DNA from: Actinomycetota bacterium
Lineage (GTDB): Bacteria; Actinomycetota; Aquicultoria; Aquicultorales; Aquicultoraceae
Assembly: GCA_030017355.1 (NCBI GenBank)
Contig: JASEIR010000009.1
Coordinates: 5,405-13,655 of the forward strand
DNA length: 8,251 nucleotides
Direction: 5' to 3'
The translations under genes were made by a program, and so were the position numbers. Under the pieces are notes generated by a model. It was not told the DNA's origin and did no database searches. It saw only the letters and a list, made by a program, of their open reading frames with translations. Positions 1-5,918 of the stretch are shown here, in pieces; the first letter of the stretch is position 1, and every line of letters starts with the position of its first letter.

Positions 1-842
1 TTCGATAGTCCCTCAATAAGTTTAGTCTCAAGAGGCGTGCCGAAATCGGTTATGTCGCCGGTATCAACTATAACGTCGATATCAAAGTCTTCGACTACTC
101 GCCTTATCAAATCCACTGCGGCCGGGTTGTTATGAATGTCGGAAACGTGCAGAATCTTTATCGTGCTCTTTTTAATTGGATGCCATGAATCAATCTTTGA
201 GTAAAAGTGGCCAACGTTTCCTGCAATATCTTTGATTTCCTTTCTAAAGGTTTTAATGTCTGAAAGGCGCTTGGCTAGCGCTTCAGTTGCCCACGGAGCT
301 GCTGAGAGTGCGCCGCTATAGCGGGGCTGCTTAAAGGCATAGACATCATAGGATCTATAAGTCCCTGCAATAATAGTGCCGGCACAGATAACTCCAACCA
401 GAGCTCCTGCAAGTACTTTATATCCGCGTTTTCTTGGCGAAATAGCTGCACCGGCAGCACCGCCAACAGCAGCTAGCATAAGCAGGCGAAAAATAAACTG
501 CTTGATAGCTTTTTTAGCTTCTGCTTCAACTTTGCGAACCAATTCTTTCTGGTCATTGATTCCAATAGCAACCTGGCTTATCTCGTTTGGATATATCCTC
601 TCTAAAACAACCTTTAGTTTAACCGGGGTTTTGTGTGTTGATGCAGTAATCTCTCCAAACGGCGGGATGCAAAGCTCGGTCTTTCCGTTTAGCGAAGGTG
701 ATACTCCCAACCCAAGCCTAAAACCGTCGACATCATAAGAGGAGTAGCCAAAAAGAACAATCAACAGGATGCTTGCAATGACTGCTAGTATAAGGGCAAT
801 GGGCCAGGATGTTGCCGTGTTTTTTCTTGTTTTTTCTTGCAT
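1..842 (-). CDS. Membrane-anchored metallophosphoesterase, C-terminus cut by window edge
   Basis: The first 280 residues are present and the gene continues past position 1. A short basic N-terminus is followed by a strong hydrophobic segment (residues 13-33), an extracytoplasmic-looking domain, and two more hydrophobic stretches (about 116-134 and 143-161). A calcineurin-like phosphoesterase domain then begins: ILHVSDIHNN (230-239) supplies the D-x-H metal ligands D235 and H237, and DTGDITDFG (260-268) is the GD-x-x-D motif. The NH(E/D) and GHxH blocks must lie beyond the edge. The family hydrolyses phosphomono- or phosphodiesters with two metal ions; the substrate cannot be told. The membrane segments suggest it is tethered to the membrane. 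The ATG at 842-840 is preceded by GGTGAG at a workable distance. It begins 31 bases after the acetyltransferase stop, so the two are probably cotranscribed. Confidence 0.85.
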   Translation of the reverse strand, partial: MQEKTRKNTATSWPIALILAVIASILLIVLFGYSSYDVDGFRLGLGVSPSLNGKTELCIPPFGEITASTHKTPVKLKVVLERIYPNEISQVAIGINDQKELVRKVEAEAKKAIKQFIFRLLMLAAVGGAAGAAISPRKRGYKVLAGALVGVICAGTIIAGTYRSYDVYAFKQPRYSGALSAAPWATEALAKRLSDIKTFRKEIKDIAGNVGHFYSKIDSWHPIKKSTIKILHVSDIHNNPAAVDLIRRVVEDFDIDVIVDTGDITDFGTPLETKLIEGLS

Positions 843-873
843 TAACTCACCAACGGATGGACTTATATTTCGG

Positions 874-1467
874 TTAAGCCAGTGCACCAGAGCGCACCCT
901 TGCCGGAATCTTTAATCCATCCAAAGCAAATTGAATATTAATCTGCCAGCCGACTAGGGTTTTGAGCTCTAGCCTTAGCAATGGGAACTGCGGATCGTCT
1001 CTTAATATGTAAAAACCATTTTGCAGGTAAAATTCAATGGGGCCTGGGGGATGCTCATCCCTCCTTGTAGCAAAAACCTCAATTGCTCTAACCCTTCGCT
1101 TAACTAGACTTGCTTCGATTGATTGCAAGAGAACCCTTCCCAAACCATTCCCCTGGGCATAAGGCAACACGTAAAGGCATGTTAAGAGAATAGCATCGCT
1201 GCTCACGGGGCCAGAGGAGAAACGCTTTGTCCCCTGCCAAAATTCAGCCGGACCGTATTGCGAGTATGCAAGTACTTTGTCTCCAACGCAAACCAACTTG
1301 CCGCACTCGCCAGATGCTTTGATAATGCGCCTTAACTGTTTTGCTTTTATGTTTTGTCCCTGACCAGCTGCTACGCTATCTGCAGTCTCCCAATGGGTAC
1401 ATGACCAGCATTTTAGGCCGGATCGTTCAAGCGTTTTTGGCGTTACTGGTATTATCCTCCTGCGCAT
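874..1467 (-). CDS. GNAT family N-acetyltransferase
   Basis: About 197 residues. The acetyl-CoA binding core is clear: a beta strand (ILLTCLYVLP) runs into QGNGLG, the Q/R-x-x-G-x-G/A pyrophosphate loop, followed by a helix. The usual GNAT end motif FYLQNGFYIL comes about 35 residues later. An N-terminal CWSCTHWE stretch and a GECGKLVC stretch give cysteine pairs that could bind metal or shape the acceptor site. The family moves an acetyl group from acetyl-CoA to an amine; no substrate can be named. The frame could begin at GTG 1473, but AGGTGG overlaps that codon and stands at a good distance from ATG 1467, so I prefer the ATG. It ends in TAA and is followed closely by the metallophosphoesterase gene. 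Confidence 0.85.
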   Translation of the reverse strand: MRRRIIPVTPKTLERSGLKCWSCTHWETADSVAAGQGQNIKAKQLRRIIKASGECGKLVCVGDKVLAYSQYGPAEFWQGTKRFSSGPVSSDAILLTCLYVLPYAQGNGLGRVLLQSIEASLVKRRVRAIEVFATRRDEHPPGPIEFYLQNGFYILRDDPQFPLLRLELKTLVGWQINIQFALDGLKIPARVRSGALA

Positions 1468-1505
1468 AGCCACCTAACTAGACTAAACAGGTTCTCCTTA
1501 TTTCG

Positions 1506-1533
1506 ATTTTAGGATATCTCCAATTGTTCGCAA
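1506..1533 (-). promoter_or_regulatory. Candidate sigma70-type promoter for the acetyltransferase-phosphoesterase pair
   Basis: On the minus strand TTGCGA (1533-1528) and TAAAAT (1511-1506) are 16 bases apart, about 40 bases upstream of the acetyltransferase start. Matches are moderate (4/6 and 5/6). It lies in the 200-base gap after the YtxH gene, where a new transcription unit would be expected to start. Weak-to-moderate call from sequence alone. Confidence 0.4.
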
Positions 1534-1553
1534 GCTCTGGCGATTGTTATAAT

Positions 1554-1570
1554 GCCAAGCGCTGCTTGGC
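1554..1570. repeat. Perfect 7-bp inverted repeat (GCCAAGC-GCT-GCTTGGC)
   Basis: GCCAAGC (1554-1560) and GCTTGGC (1564-1570) form a perfect hairpin with a 3-base loop. Neither strand has a T-run on the correct side, so it is not a canonical intrinsic terminator. It sits 20 bases upstream of the -35 box of the candidate promoter at 1506-1533, a position that would suit a protein-binding operator; that role is inference. The rest of the gap 1474-1669 holds no convincing gene. Confidence 0.5.
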
Positions 1571-1669
1571 TAAAAAAGAGGGTGTGTGTGGTTGATATGC
1601 AGGTTGCTTATGTCTGCTAGTTGACGCCATACAGACTTATTTCTTTTAGATTTATTGCTTTTCAGGTTT

Positions 1670-2044
1670 TTATCTTTCTTCCTCTTGCTCTTCGGCTTTT
1701 TTCTCAGCAGACTCTGCCGCTTCTTCGGCTTTTTCAGCCCCTCGCTCAATTCTACCTTTTATTGCCTCGGCTGCAGATTCAACGCCCGAGATCAAGCGAC
1801 CTTTGGCTTCTTCGATTCGGTCTCTGAGCTCTCGACCCCGCTCGACTGCCAGCTCCTTAGCACGCTCCCGCTTAGCCTCGTACCTTTCACGGCTTTCCTC
1901 CAAAAGTTCATCTGCTTTTGCCCTAAGTTGCTCCCTAGTCTCTTTCCCAGAGCGAGGTGCATAAAGCAAGCCACCAACTGCTCCTATTATTCCACCAACA
2001 ACAAATGCTACAAACTTGCCAAAACTACCCTTTCTGCTAGACAC
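1670..2044 (-). CDS. YtxH domain-containing protein
   Basis: 124 residues. The N-terminus carries one hydrophobic segment (about residues 11-27) ending in the hallmark GGLLYAPRSGKETRE, which defines the YtxH family (PF12732). The rest (about 40-124) is a long, highly charged helix rich in Glu, Arg, Lys and Ala, probably a coiled coil, ending EEQEEER. These small proteins are membrane-associated and are often linked to envelope stress in Firmicutes, but have no established biochemical activity. The start is GTG at 2044 with GGGGGG seven bases upstream. It follows ddl by 61 bases with no terminator between, so it is probably the last gene of the T-box operon. A membrane protein next to a peptidoglycan precursor gene fits an envelope role, which is inference. 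Confidence 0.85.
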   Translation of the reverse strand: MSSRKGSFGKFVAFVVGGIIGAVGGLLYAPRSGKETREQLRAKADELLEESRERYEAKRERAKELAVERGRELRDRIEEAKGRLISGVESAAEAIKGRIERGAEKAEEAAESAEKKAEEQEEER

Positions 2045-2105
2045 GCCAAAACCCCCCGAAATGGATTAATCTTCCACCCTAAAGACCTACCCAGTCTGAT
2101 ATTTC

Positions 2106-3056
2106 TTAAACAGCCCGCTTGCGCTTTAGAGCAAAACCAACCAGCATTTCAACAAGGTCACTAAACTCGATGCCCTTTGCGGCTGCTGCCATAGGCAGGA
2201 GGCTGGTTTCCGTCATACCTGGGCTGGTGTTGAGCTCAAGCACATAAGGCTCGCCTTCTTCACTTACCATAATATCAATCCTGGAGACATCACGGCAATC
2301 CAATACTGTATGCACTTTTATTGCGATATCTTGGATTCTTTCTAACAGCTCTTCAGGAAGCCTTGCCGGGATAAAGTATTCGGTCTGGCCCATGGAGTAC
2401 ATTGACTCAAAATCAAAGTATTCCTTCTTTGTGCTAACCTCTATGACAGGAAGCACCTCTGGTTTCTCATCGCCAAGGACGCTTACGCTGACCTCTTTCC
2501 CTTTTATATATTTCTCCAATATGACCTTGTCATCATAGCTCAAAGCACCAATCAATGCGCTGGGTAGTTCATCCTTGTTGTGCACGATCTTTATACCAAG
2601 AGCAGAACCCTGGCAGGCCGGCTTGGCTACTATGGGAAGACCAAGCACGTCAACGACTCTATCAAGAACCCCCGCTGCACCCATCTCCCGAAAACTACCA
2701 GCGCTTAGCGTAAAATAGTCTGGTGTTGGAATACCTTTTCTTATAAATATTTCCTTTGACAGCGCTTTATCAAAGCCCACGATACTTGAATACACGCCAG
2801 GGCCCGTATATGGTATGCCCAATATCTCAAGTAGCTCCTGGACAGTTCCATCTTCACCATATTTTCCATGAAGCGCTATGTATACAAGGTCAACTGGGTT
2901 CTGCCTAAGATTGATTACTAGGTTCTCATCGACATCAAGCTTGGTAACCCTAAAACCCTTTTCGCGAAGAGCCTCGTAAACGCGGTTGCCGCTTTTAAGC
3001 GACACATCACGCTCAAGTGAGCGGCCTCCCATGAGAACCGCTATCCTTTCCCTCAC
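2106..3056 (-). CDS. ddl: D-alanine--D-alanine ligase
   Basis: About 316 residues, normal for Ddl. It joins two D-alanines using ATP in the cytoplasm, making the dipeptide that MurF adds to the peptidoglycan precursor. Visible landmarks: the N-terminal AVLMGGRSLERDVSL glycine loop, ALHGKYGEDGTVQ, GIPYTGPGVYSS, the ATP-grasp lysine region (IVAKPACQGSALGI), LEKYIKGKEVSV, and the C-terminal metal/ATP block YVLELNTSPGMTETSLLP. The frame opens at ATG 3071, but that codon has GAGG only two bases away. The in-frame GTG at 3056 has a perfect GGAGG eight bases upstream and gives the typical N-terminus MRERIAVLMGG, so I prefer it. It lies just downstream of the aminotransferase (stop at 3089) and should share its T-box control. 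Confidence 0.95.
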   Translation of the reverse strand: MRERIAVLMGGRSLERDVSLKSGNRVYEALREKGFRVTKLDVDENLVINLRQNPVDLVYIALHGKYGEDGTVQELLEILGIPYTGPGVYSSIVGFDKALSKEIFIRKGIPTPDYFTLSAGSFREMGAAGVLDRVVDVLGLPIVAKPACQGSALGIKIVHNKDELPSALIGALSYDDKVILEKYIKGKEVSVSVLGDEKPEVLPVIEVSTKKEYFDFESMYSMGQTEYFIPARLPEELLERIQDIAIKVHTVLDCRDVSRIDIMVSEEGEPYVLELNTSPGMTETSLLPMAAAAKGIEFSDLVEMLVGFALKRKRAV

Positions 3057-3088
3057 TTTTCTCTCCTCCATTTCCTCTTATCTTAAAT

Positions 3089-4363
3089 CTACTTTTCGCC
3101 CTTTTGCTGATCTTCTGACGGATAAGCCACCACGAGCGACCTATATAGGCTTAGCTGCTTCTTAATAACGCTTCCCAGACGTTTTATTCCTTCGTTGATT
3201 ACCTCTGGTTCGCAGTAAGAGAAATTAAGTCTCAGGCTGCTAATACCTCCGCCGTCCGTATAGAAACCTGCTCCAGGGACGTAGGCAACTTTTACTTCGC
3301 GAATCGCTTCTGCCAACATTACAGTGGCATCAAGTCCATCTGGAAGATTTGCCCATATAAATAATCCACCATTTGGTCGTGTCCAGGTTGACCCCTCCGG
3401 AAAAAATTTCTCTAGTGCGGACAGCATGGCATCTCGTCTTTCTCGATAGAGATCAATCAGCATCGAAATGTTCTGTCTCCAATCAAAAATGCTCATATAT
3501 TCCTCGGTGATGCGCTGCGAGAACGAGCTTGAGCACAGATTTGCTGCTTGCTTAGCAAGTATTATCTTCTCGAGAATGGCTTTTGGTGCTATAACCCAAC
3601 CAAGGCGCATGCCAGGCGCAAATATTTTTGAGAAAGTCCCAAGGTAAATGACGTTTTCGTCAATAGCTCTAAGAGCGGTCTTATCTTCTCCGTCAAACCG
3701 CAACCTTCCATAAGGATCATCTTCAATGATTAAAAAGCCATATTTATATGAAAGACCGATGAGCTGCTGTCGCCTATCTTCCGAGAGAGTTATGCCAACT
3801 GGATTGTGAAAATTGGGCACGGTGTATAAAAACTTGGGTTGTATGCCAGCCTTGGATAATTCTTCAAGCTTTTCTATTAGAAGATCTATCCTTATCCCTT
3901 GATCATCGAGCGGTACAGCTACAATATTTGGCTCGTAGCCAGAGAAAGCCTGAAGAGCCCCAGAATAGCTTGGTGCTTCAACAATAATTGTGTCTCCTTT
4001 GCCAATAAAAATCTTGCCCAAAAGCTCGAGCGCCTGCTGAGCTCCATCAGTAATGATAAGGTCATCAACACTTACTTCTATGCCAATCTCAGCCATAATC
4101 TCAGTAATGCGGCGCCTTAGTGGTTCATGGCCCTCTGATGCGCCATATTGCAGAGCCTCAGGGCCTTCACGTAGCATAACCCTTTGGGTTGCCTCAACAA
4201 TTTGGTGGGCTGGAAAAACCCTGGTATCCGGCAGTCCGCCCGCAAATGATATTACGTCAGGCCGCGCTGTTACCGCAAGGATATCACGAATCGCAGACGA
4301 CCTCATTTGAGACACTCGGGAAGCGTATAAACCTAACCAACGGTCAAATTTGAACTCGGTCAT
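3089..4363 (-). CDS. PLP-dependent aminotransferase, LysN/ARO8-like (fold type I)
   Basis: 424 residues, full length for the class I aminotransferase family, and closely resembling LysN (2-aminoadipate aminotransferase) in layout: ISFAGGLPDTRVFP near residues 38-51, LQYGASEGHEPLR, ITDGAQQAL, then PNFHNPVG (N187 contacts PLP), EDDPYGR (D215 pairs with the pyridine nitrogen, Y218), and GTFSKIFAPGMRLGW with the Schiff-base lysine K246. The substrate-carboxylate arginine falls in LRLNFSY near the C-terminus. Members accept aromatic, branched, aminoadipate or alanine-type substrates, so sequence alone does not give specificity. The T-box leader before it appears to sense tRNA-Ala and ddl follows 33 bases (or less) later, so an alanine-forming role is plausible inference. 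ATG at 4363 has GGAG five bases upstream. Confidence 0.92.
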   Translation of the reverse strand: MTEFKFDRWLGLYASRVSQMRSSAIRDILAVTARPDVISFAGGLPDTRVFPAHQIVEATQRVMLREGPEALQYGASEGHEPLRRRITEIMAEIGIEVSVDDLIITDGAQQALELLGKIFIGKGDTIIVEAPSYSGALQAFSGYEPNIVAVPLDDQGIRIDLLIEKLEELSKAGIQPKFLYTVPNFHNPVGITLSEDRRQQLIGLSYKYGFLIIEDDPYGRLRFDGEDKTALRAIDENVIYLGTFSKIFAPGMRLGWVIAPKAILEKIILAKQAANLCSSSFSQRITEEYMSIFDWRQNISMLIDLYRERRDAMLSALEKFFPEGSTWTRPNGGLFIWANLPDGLDATVMLAEAIREVKVAYVPGAGFYTDGGGISSLRLNFSYCEPEVINEGIKRLGSVIKKQLSLYRSLVVAYPSEDQQKGEK

Positions 4364-4399
4364 TTATTCTCCATCTTTTGGCTTATCAAGCTTTTATGT

Positions 4400-4431
4400 A
4401 AAAAGCCCCTCATCCCAACGGGACGAGAGGC
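4400..4431 (-). terminator. Intrinsic terminator of the T-box leader
   Basis: On the minus strand a 12-bp stem (GCCUCUCGUCCC with GGGAUGAGGGGC, two G-U pairs, 3-base loop GUU) is followed at once by UUUUU. The 5' arm contains the CUCUCGUCCC needed for the antiterminator, so the two structures are mutually exclusive, as in classical transcription-attenuating T-boxes. Confidence 0.93.
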
Positions 4432-4655
4432 ATTATCTTCCACTCGTGTTACCACCCATCTTCACCAGGACCTTGCGATCGCTGGCCTCATGGAGTCACA
4501 CGACCCCGGTTGTAACGGTACCACCGGTTAAGCTTACTATTTATTTTATTTCAGCTTAACTGCTCCGGGATGGCCTTCCGGTTAAACAAGGTGCCGGTTT
4601 GCAGCTACCCCGGCTCTCTTAGACCTTTGTTTAGCCGTACTCTTCCCTTCATCGC
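4400..4655 (-). ncRNA. T-box riboswitch, probable alanine specifier (GCC)
   Basis: Read on the minus strand, all landmarks of a T-box leader appear in order. Stem I base GAUGAAGGGAAGAGUA pairs with AUCCCGG. The distal AG-bulge is AAGAGAGCCGGGG with the GCUGCAAACCGGC arm. The specifier loop is GAAGGCCA. Stem II and its CCGUUA pseudoknot element follow, then stem III, then the antiterminator with GGGUGGUAACACGAG, and finally the terminator. With the usual register GAA-x-NNN-A the specifier is GCC (4574-4572), an alanine codon; a one-base shift would give GGC (glycine). The bulge UGGU (4454-4451) pairs with a tRNA ending ACCA, matching tRNA-Ala (discriminator A) and not bacterial tRNA-Gly (discriminator U). 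It should allow readthrough into the aminotransferase-ddl-ytxH operon when tRNA-Ala is uncharged. Confidence 0.95.
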
Positions 4656-4683
4656 ATGGCTATGCAGCTTATATTTGCTATTT

Positions 4684-4712
4684 ATAATAGAGGAGAAGAA
4701 CTGCAAAGTCAA
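4684..4712 (-). promoter_or_regulatory. Sigma70-type promoter of the T-box operon
   Basis: TTGACT (4712-4707) and TATTAT (4689-4684) are separated by exactly 17 bases on the minus strand. The predicted start near 4677 lies about 20 bases before stem I of the T-box, giving a leader of about 310 bases ahead of the aminotransferase ATG. Confidence 0.8.
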
Positions 4713-4753
4713 ACCTCGCACATGGCATTCCCCTGGTAATTACGCAAAGCTAT

Positions 4754-4777
4754 TTAGGCTTAGCCTACTAAGCCTAA
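4754..4777. repeat. Perfect 10-bp palindrome between divergent promoters
   Basis: TTAGGCTTAG (4754-4763) and CTAAGCCTAA (4768-4777) are exact reverse complements around a 4-base centre CCTA. It lies between the -35 boxes of the T-box promoter (4712) and the tRNA promoter (4791). No T-run follows on either strand, so a terminator is unlikely; a regulator-binding site for one or both promoters is possible but unproven. Confidence 0.6.
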
Positions 4778-4783
4778 GAATTC

Positions 4784-4832
4784 TTGCGACTTGACGCGTT
4801 ACGGTCAAGATTTTATACTCAAAACGTCGCAA
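4784..4832. repeat. 7-bp inverted repeat bracketing the tRNA promoter
   Basis: TTGCGAC (4784-4790) abuts the -35 box of the tRNA promoter and its reverse complement GTCGCAA (4826-4832) covers the predicted transcription start. The centres are 42 bases apart, about four helical turns. The symmetry could serve a DNA-binding protein or be chance. Confidence 0.4.
4791..4819 (+). promoter_or_regulatory. Sigma70-type promoter of tRNA-Arg
   Basis: TTGACG (4791-4796) and TATACT (4814-4819) are 17 bases apart, each 5/6 to consensus. The predicted start near 4826 leaves about 50 bases of 5' leader before the tRNA, to be removed by RNase P. Confidence 0.8.
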
Positions 4833-4877
4833 ATTTAAACTAACGCAGCCACTCATTAATTTAAACTAGAGTGCCAT

Positions 4878-4953
4878 GCCCTCGTAGCTCAGGGGATAGA
4901 GCACAGGTTTCCTAAACCTGGTGTCGCACGTTCGAATCGTGCCGGGGGCACCA
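4878..4953 (+). tRNA. tRNA-Arg, anticodon CCU, CCA encoded
   Basis: A full 76-base cloverleaf can be drawn. The acceptor stem is GCCCTCG/CGGGGGC (one G-U pair), the D stem GCTC/GAGC with loop AGGGGATA, the anticodon stem CAGGT/ACCTG with loop TTCCTAA, the variable loop GTGTC, and the T arm GCACG-TTCGAAT-CGTGC. Discriminator A is followed by an encoded CCA. Loop positions 3-5 give anticodon CCT, reading the rare arginine codon AGG. It has its own promoter and no clear terminator before the convergent glycosyltransferase gene. Confidence 0.97.
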
Positions 4954-4979
4954 TAATAAATCCTTCATTGTTTCCAACC

Positions 4980-5657
4980 CTAATTCCTAAACCTATACTT
5001 TAAAAGCGTCAGGATCGCTTCTATGCCATCTTTCCAACCGATCTTTTTGCCCTCTTCAAGGCTTCGCGGATAGTATGATATTGGCACTTCGTGGATCTTT
5101 ATATGTTTTTTTGCAATTTTTGCCGTCACTTCGGGGCAAAACTCAAAGCGCGTGCACTTCAAATCTAGGCTCTTTAGAAGGTCAGCCCTAAAAACTTTAT
5201 AACATGTTGGCTCATCTGTAATCTTGGTTCCATAGAGCAGATTTGTTATTAAAGTAATGAGCTTGCCGCCAAGGAAATATCTTAAATAGGATATGTTATT
5301 TTGTCTTAAAAGACGCGAGCCATAAACTACCAGAGCATCACCGTTTTCAATCGGCTTTACTAGGGCCGGGTAATCATTAGGATCATACTCTAAGTCTGCA
5401 TCCTGAATAATAATGATATCACCGCTTGCATGCCCTATTCCGGTCCTAATAGCTGCGCCTTTTCCTTTGTTTTTCTCATGCAAGATAACCTTAACATTAT
5501 CATCTGACAAACCGGAAAGCAGTTCTCGAGTCCCATCAGTCGAACCATCATCAACGATGATTATTTCTTTATCTATGCTAACCTCCTGAACTTTGCGCAG
5601 GATCTCCAGAATCGTAGCCTTCTCGTTATAGCATGGAATTATAACGGATAGCTTCAA
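4980..5657 (-). CDS. Family 2 glycosyltransferase, polyprenyl-phosphate sugar synthase (DPM1)-like
   Basis: 225 residues forming a single GT-A domain. It opens MKLSVIIPCYNE and has IIIVDDGSTDGT (D36-D37-G38, nucleotide binding) and the metal-binding D-x-D as QDADLEYDP (D86-A-D88). It continues with VYGSRLL, ITDEPTCYKVFR and FEFCPEVTAKI, the last two typical of dolichyl/polyprenyl-phosphate mannosyl- and glucosyltransferases. No C-terminal membrane helices are present, as in the soluble DPM1 type. It probably transfers a hexose from a nucleotide sugar to a lipid phosphate at the inner face of the membrane. The frame opens at GTG 5666, but AGGTGG overlaps that codon; TTG 5657 stands five bases after AGGTGG and restores the family N-terminus. 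It is transcribed alone, convergent with the tRNA gene. Confidence 0.88.
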   Translation of the reverse strand: MKLSVIIPCYNEKATILEILRKVQEVSIDKEIIIVDDGSTDGTRELLSGLSDDNVKVILHEKNKGKGAAIRTGIGHASGDIIIIQDADLEYDPNDYPALVKPIENGDALVVYGSRLLRQNNISYLRYFLGGKLITLITNLLYGTKITDEPTCYKVFRADLLKSLDLKCTRFEFCPEVTAKIAKKHIKIHEVPISYYPRSLEEGKKIGWKDGIEAILTLLKYRFRN

Positions 5658-5739
5658 GCACACCACCTAATTAGAGTAGGATCATGAGCCTTTTGCTGAG
5701 GATAATAAATCCATGAACAAAAGTTTCTATCAGGAATCT

Positions 5740-5768
5740 ATTATACCAGGGTCAACAAATGGAGTCAG
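5740..5768 (-). promoter_or_regulatory. Candidate sigma70-type promoter of the glycosyltransferase
   Basis: On the minus strand CTGACT (5768-5763, 4/6) and a perfect TATAAT (5745-5740) are 17 bases apart. The predicted start near 5733 gives a leader of about 75 bases before the TTG at 5657. Confidence 0.6.
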
Positions 5769-5858
5769 GCATGAGCACAAGAGAGTGATTAGATTTGCTA
5801 GATAGGAAAGCGATTAAGTATATTATGGGAGCCAAAATAGACAATCTAAGGTGGACTT

Positions 5859-5883
5859 GTTTTCACTAAGCCATAGTGGGTAA
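5859..5883 (+). promoter_or_regulatory. Candidate sigmaB/SigF-type (general stress) promoter
   Basis: GTTTTC (5859-5864) and GGGTAA (5878-5883) are 13 bases apart, close to the sigmaB consensus GTTTAA-N12..14-GGGTAT (4/6 and 5/6). The predicted start near 5890 lies just before the GGGTGG ribosome site at 5905 and the phosphatase start. No good sigma70-type promoter was found in the same gap. SpoIIE-type phosphatases commonly act upstream of sigmaB-like factors, so feedback control would make sense. The motif is short and found by eye. Confidence 0.45.
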
Positions 5884-5918
5884 ATAGTCTAGAGATACAA
5901 TAACGGGTGGTCTTTAAA

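Noticed and set aside
376..738. Plus-strand open frame of about 120 codons
   Set aside because: It is antisense to the metallophosphoesterase gene, has no family resemblance and no ribosome site.
1554..1570. Hairpin taken as a terminator for the YtxH operon
   Set aside because: The T-run lies before the hairpin on the minus strand, and an A-run follows it on the plus strand, so neither direction has a terminating U-tract.
1655..2164. Plus-strand open frame rich in Phe, Leu and Ser
   Set aside because: It mirrors the Glu/Lys/Arg-rich coiled coil of the YtxH gene on the other strand; the composition is a reverse-complement artefact.
4518..4530. Second T-box-like sequence CCGGTGGTACCG, suggesting a tandem T-box
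   Set aside because: It fits the stem II pseudoknot hairpin (CGG-loop-CCGUUA), a normal T-box part. There is only one stem I and one terminator; the antiterminator bulge is the later GGGUGGUAAC.
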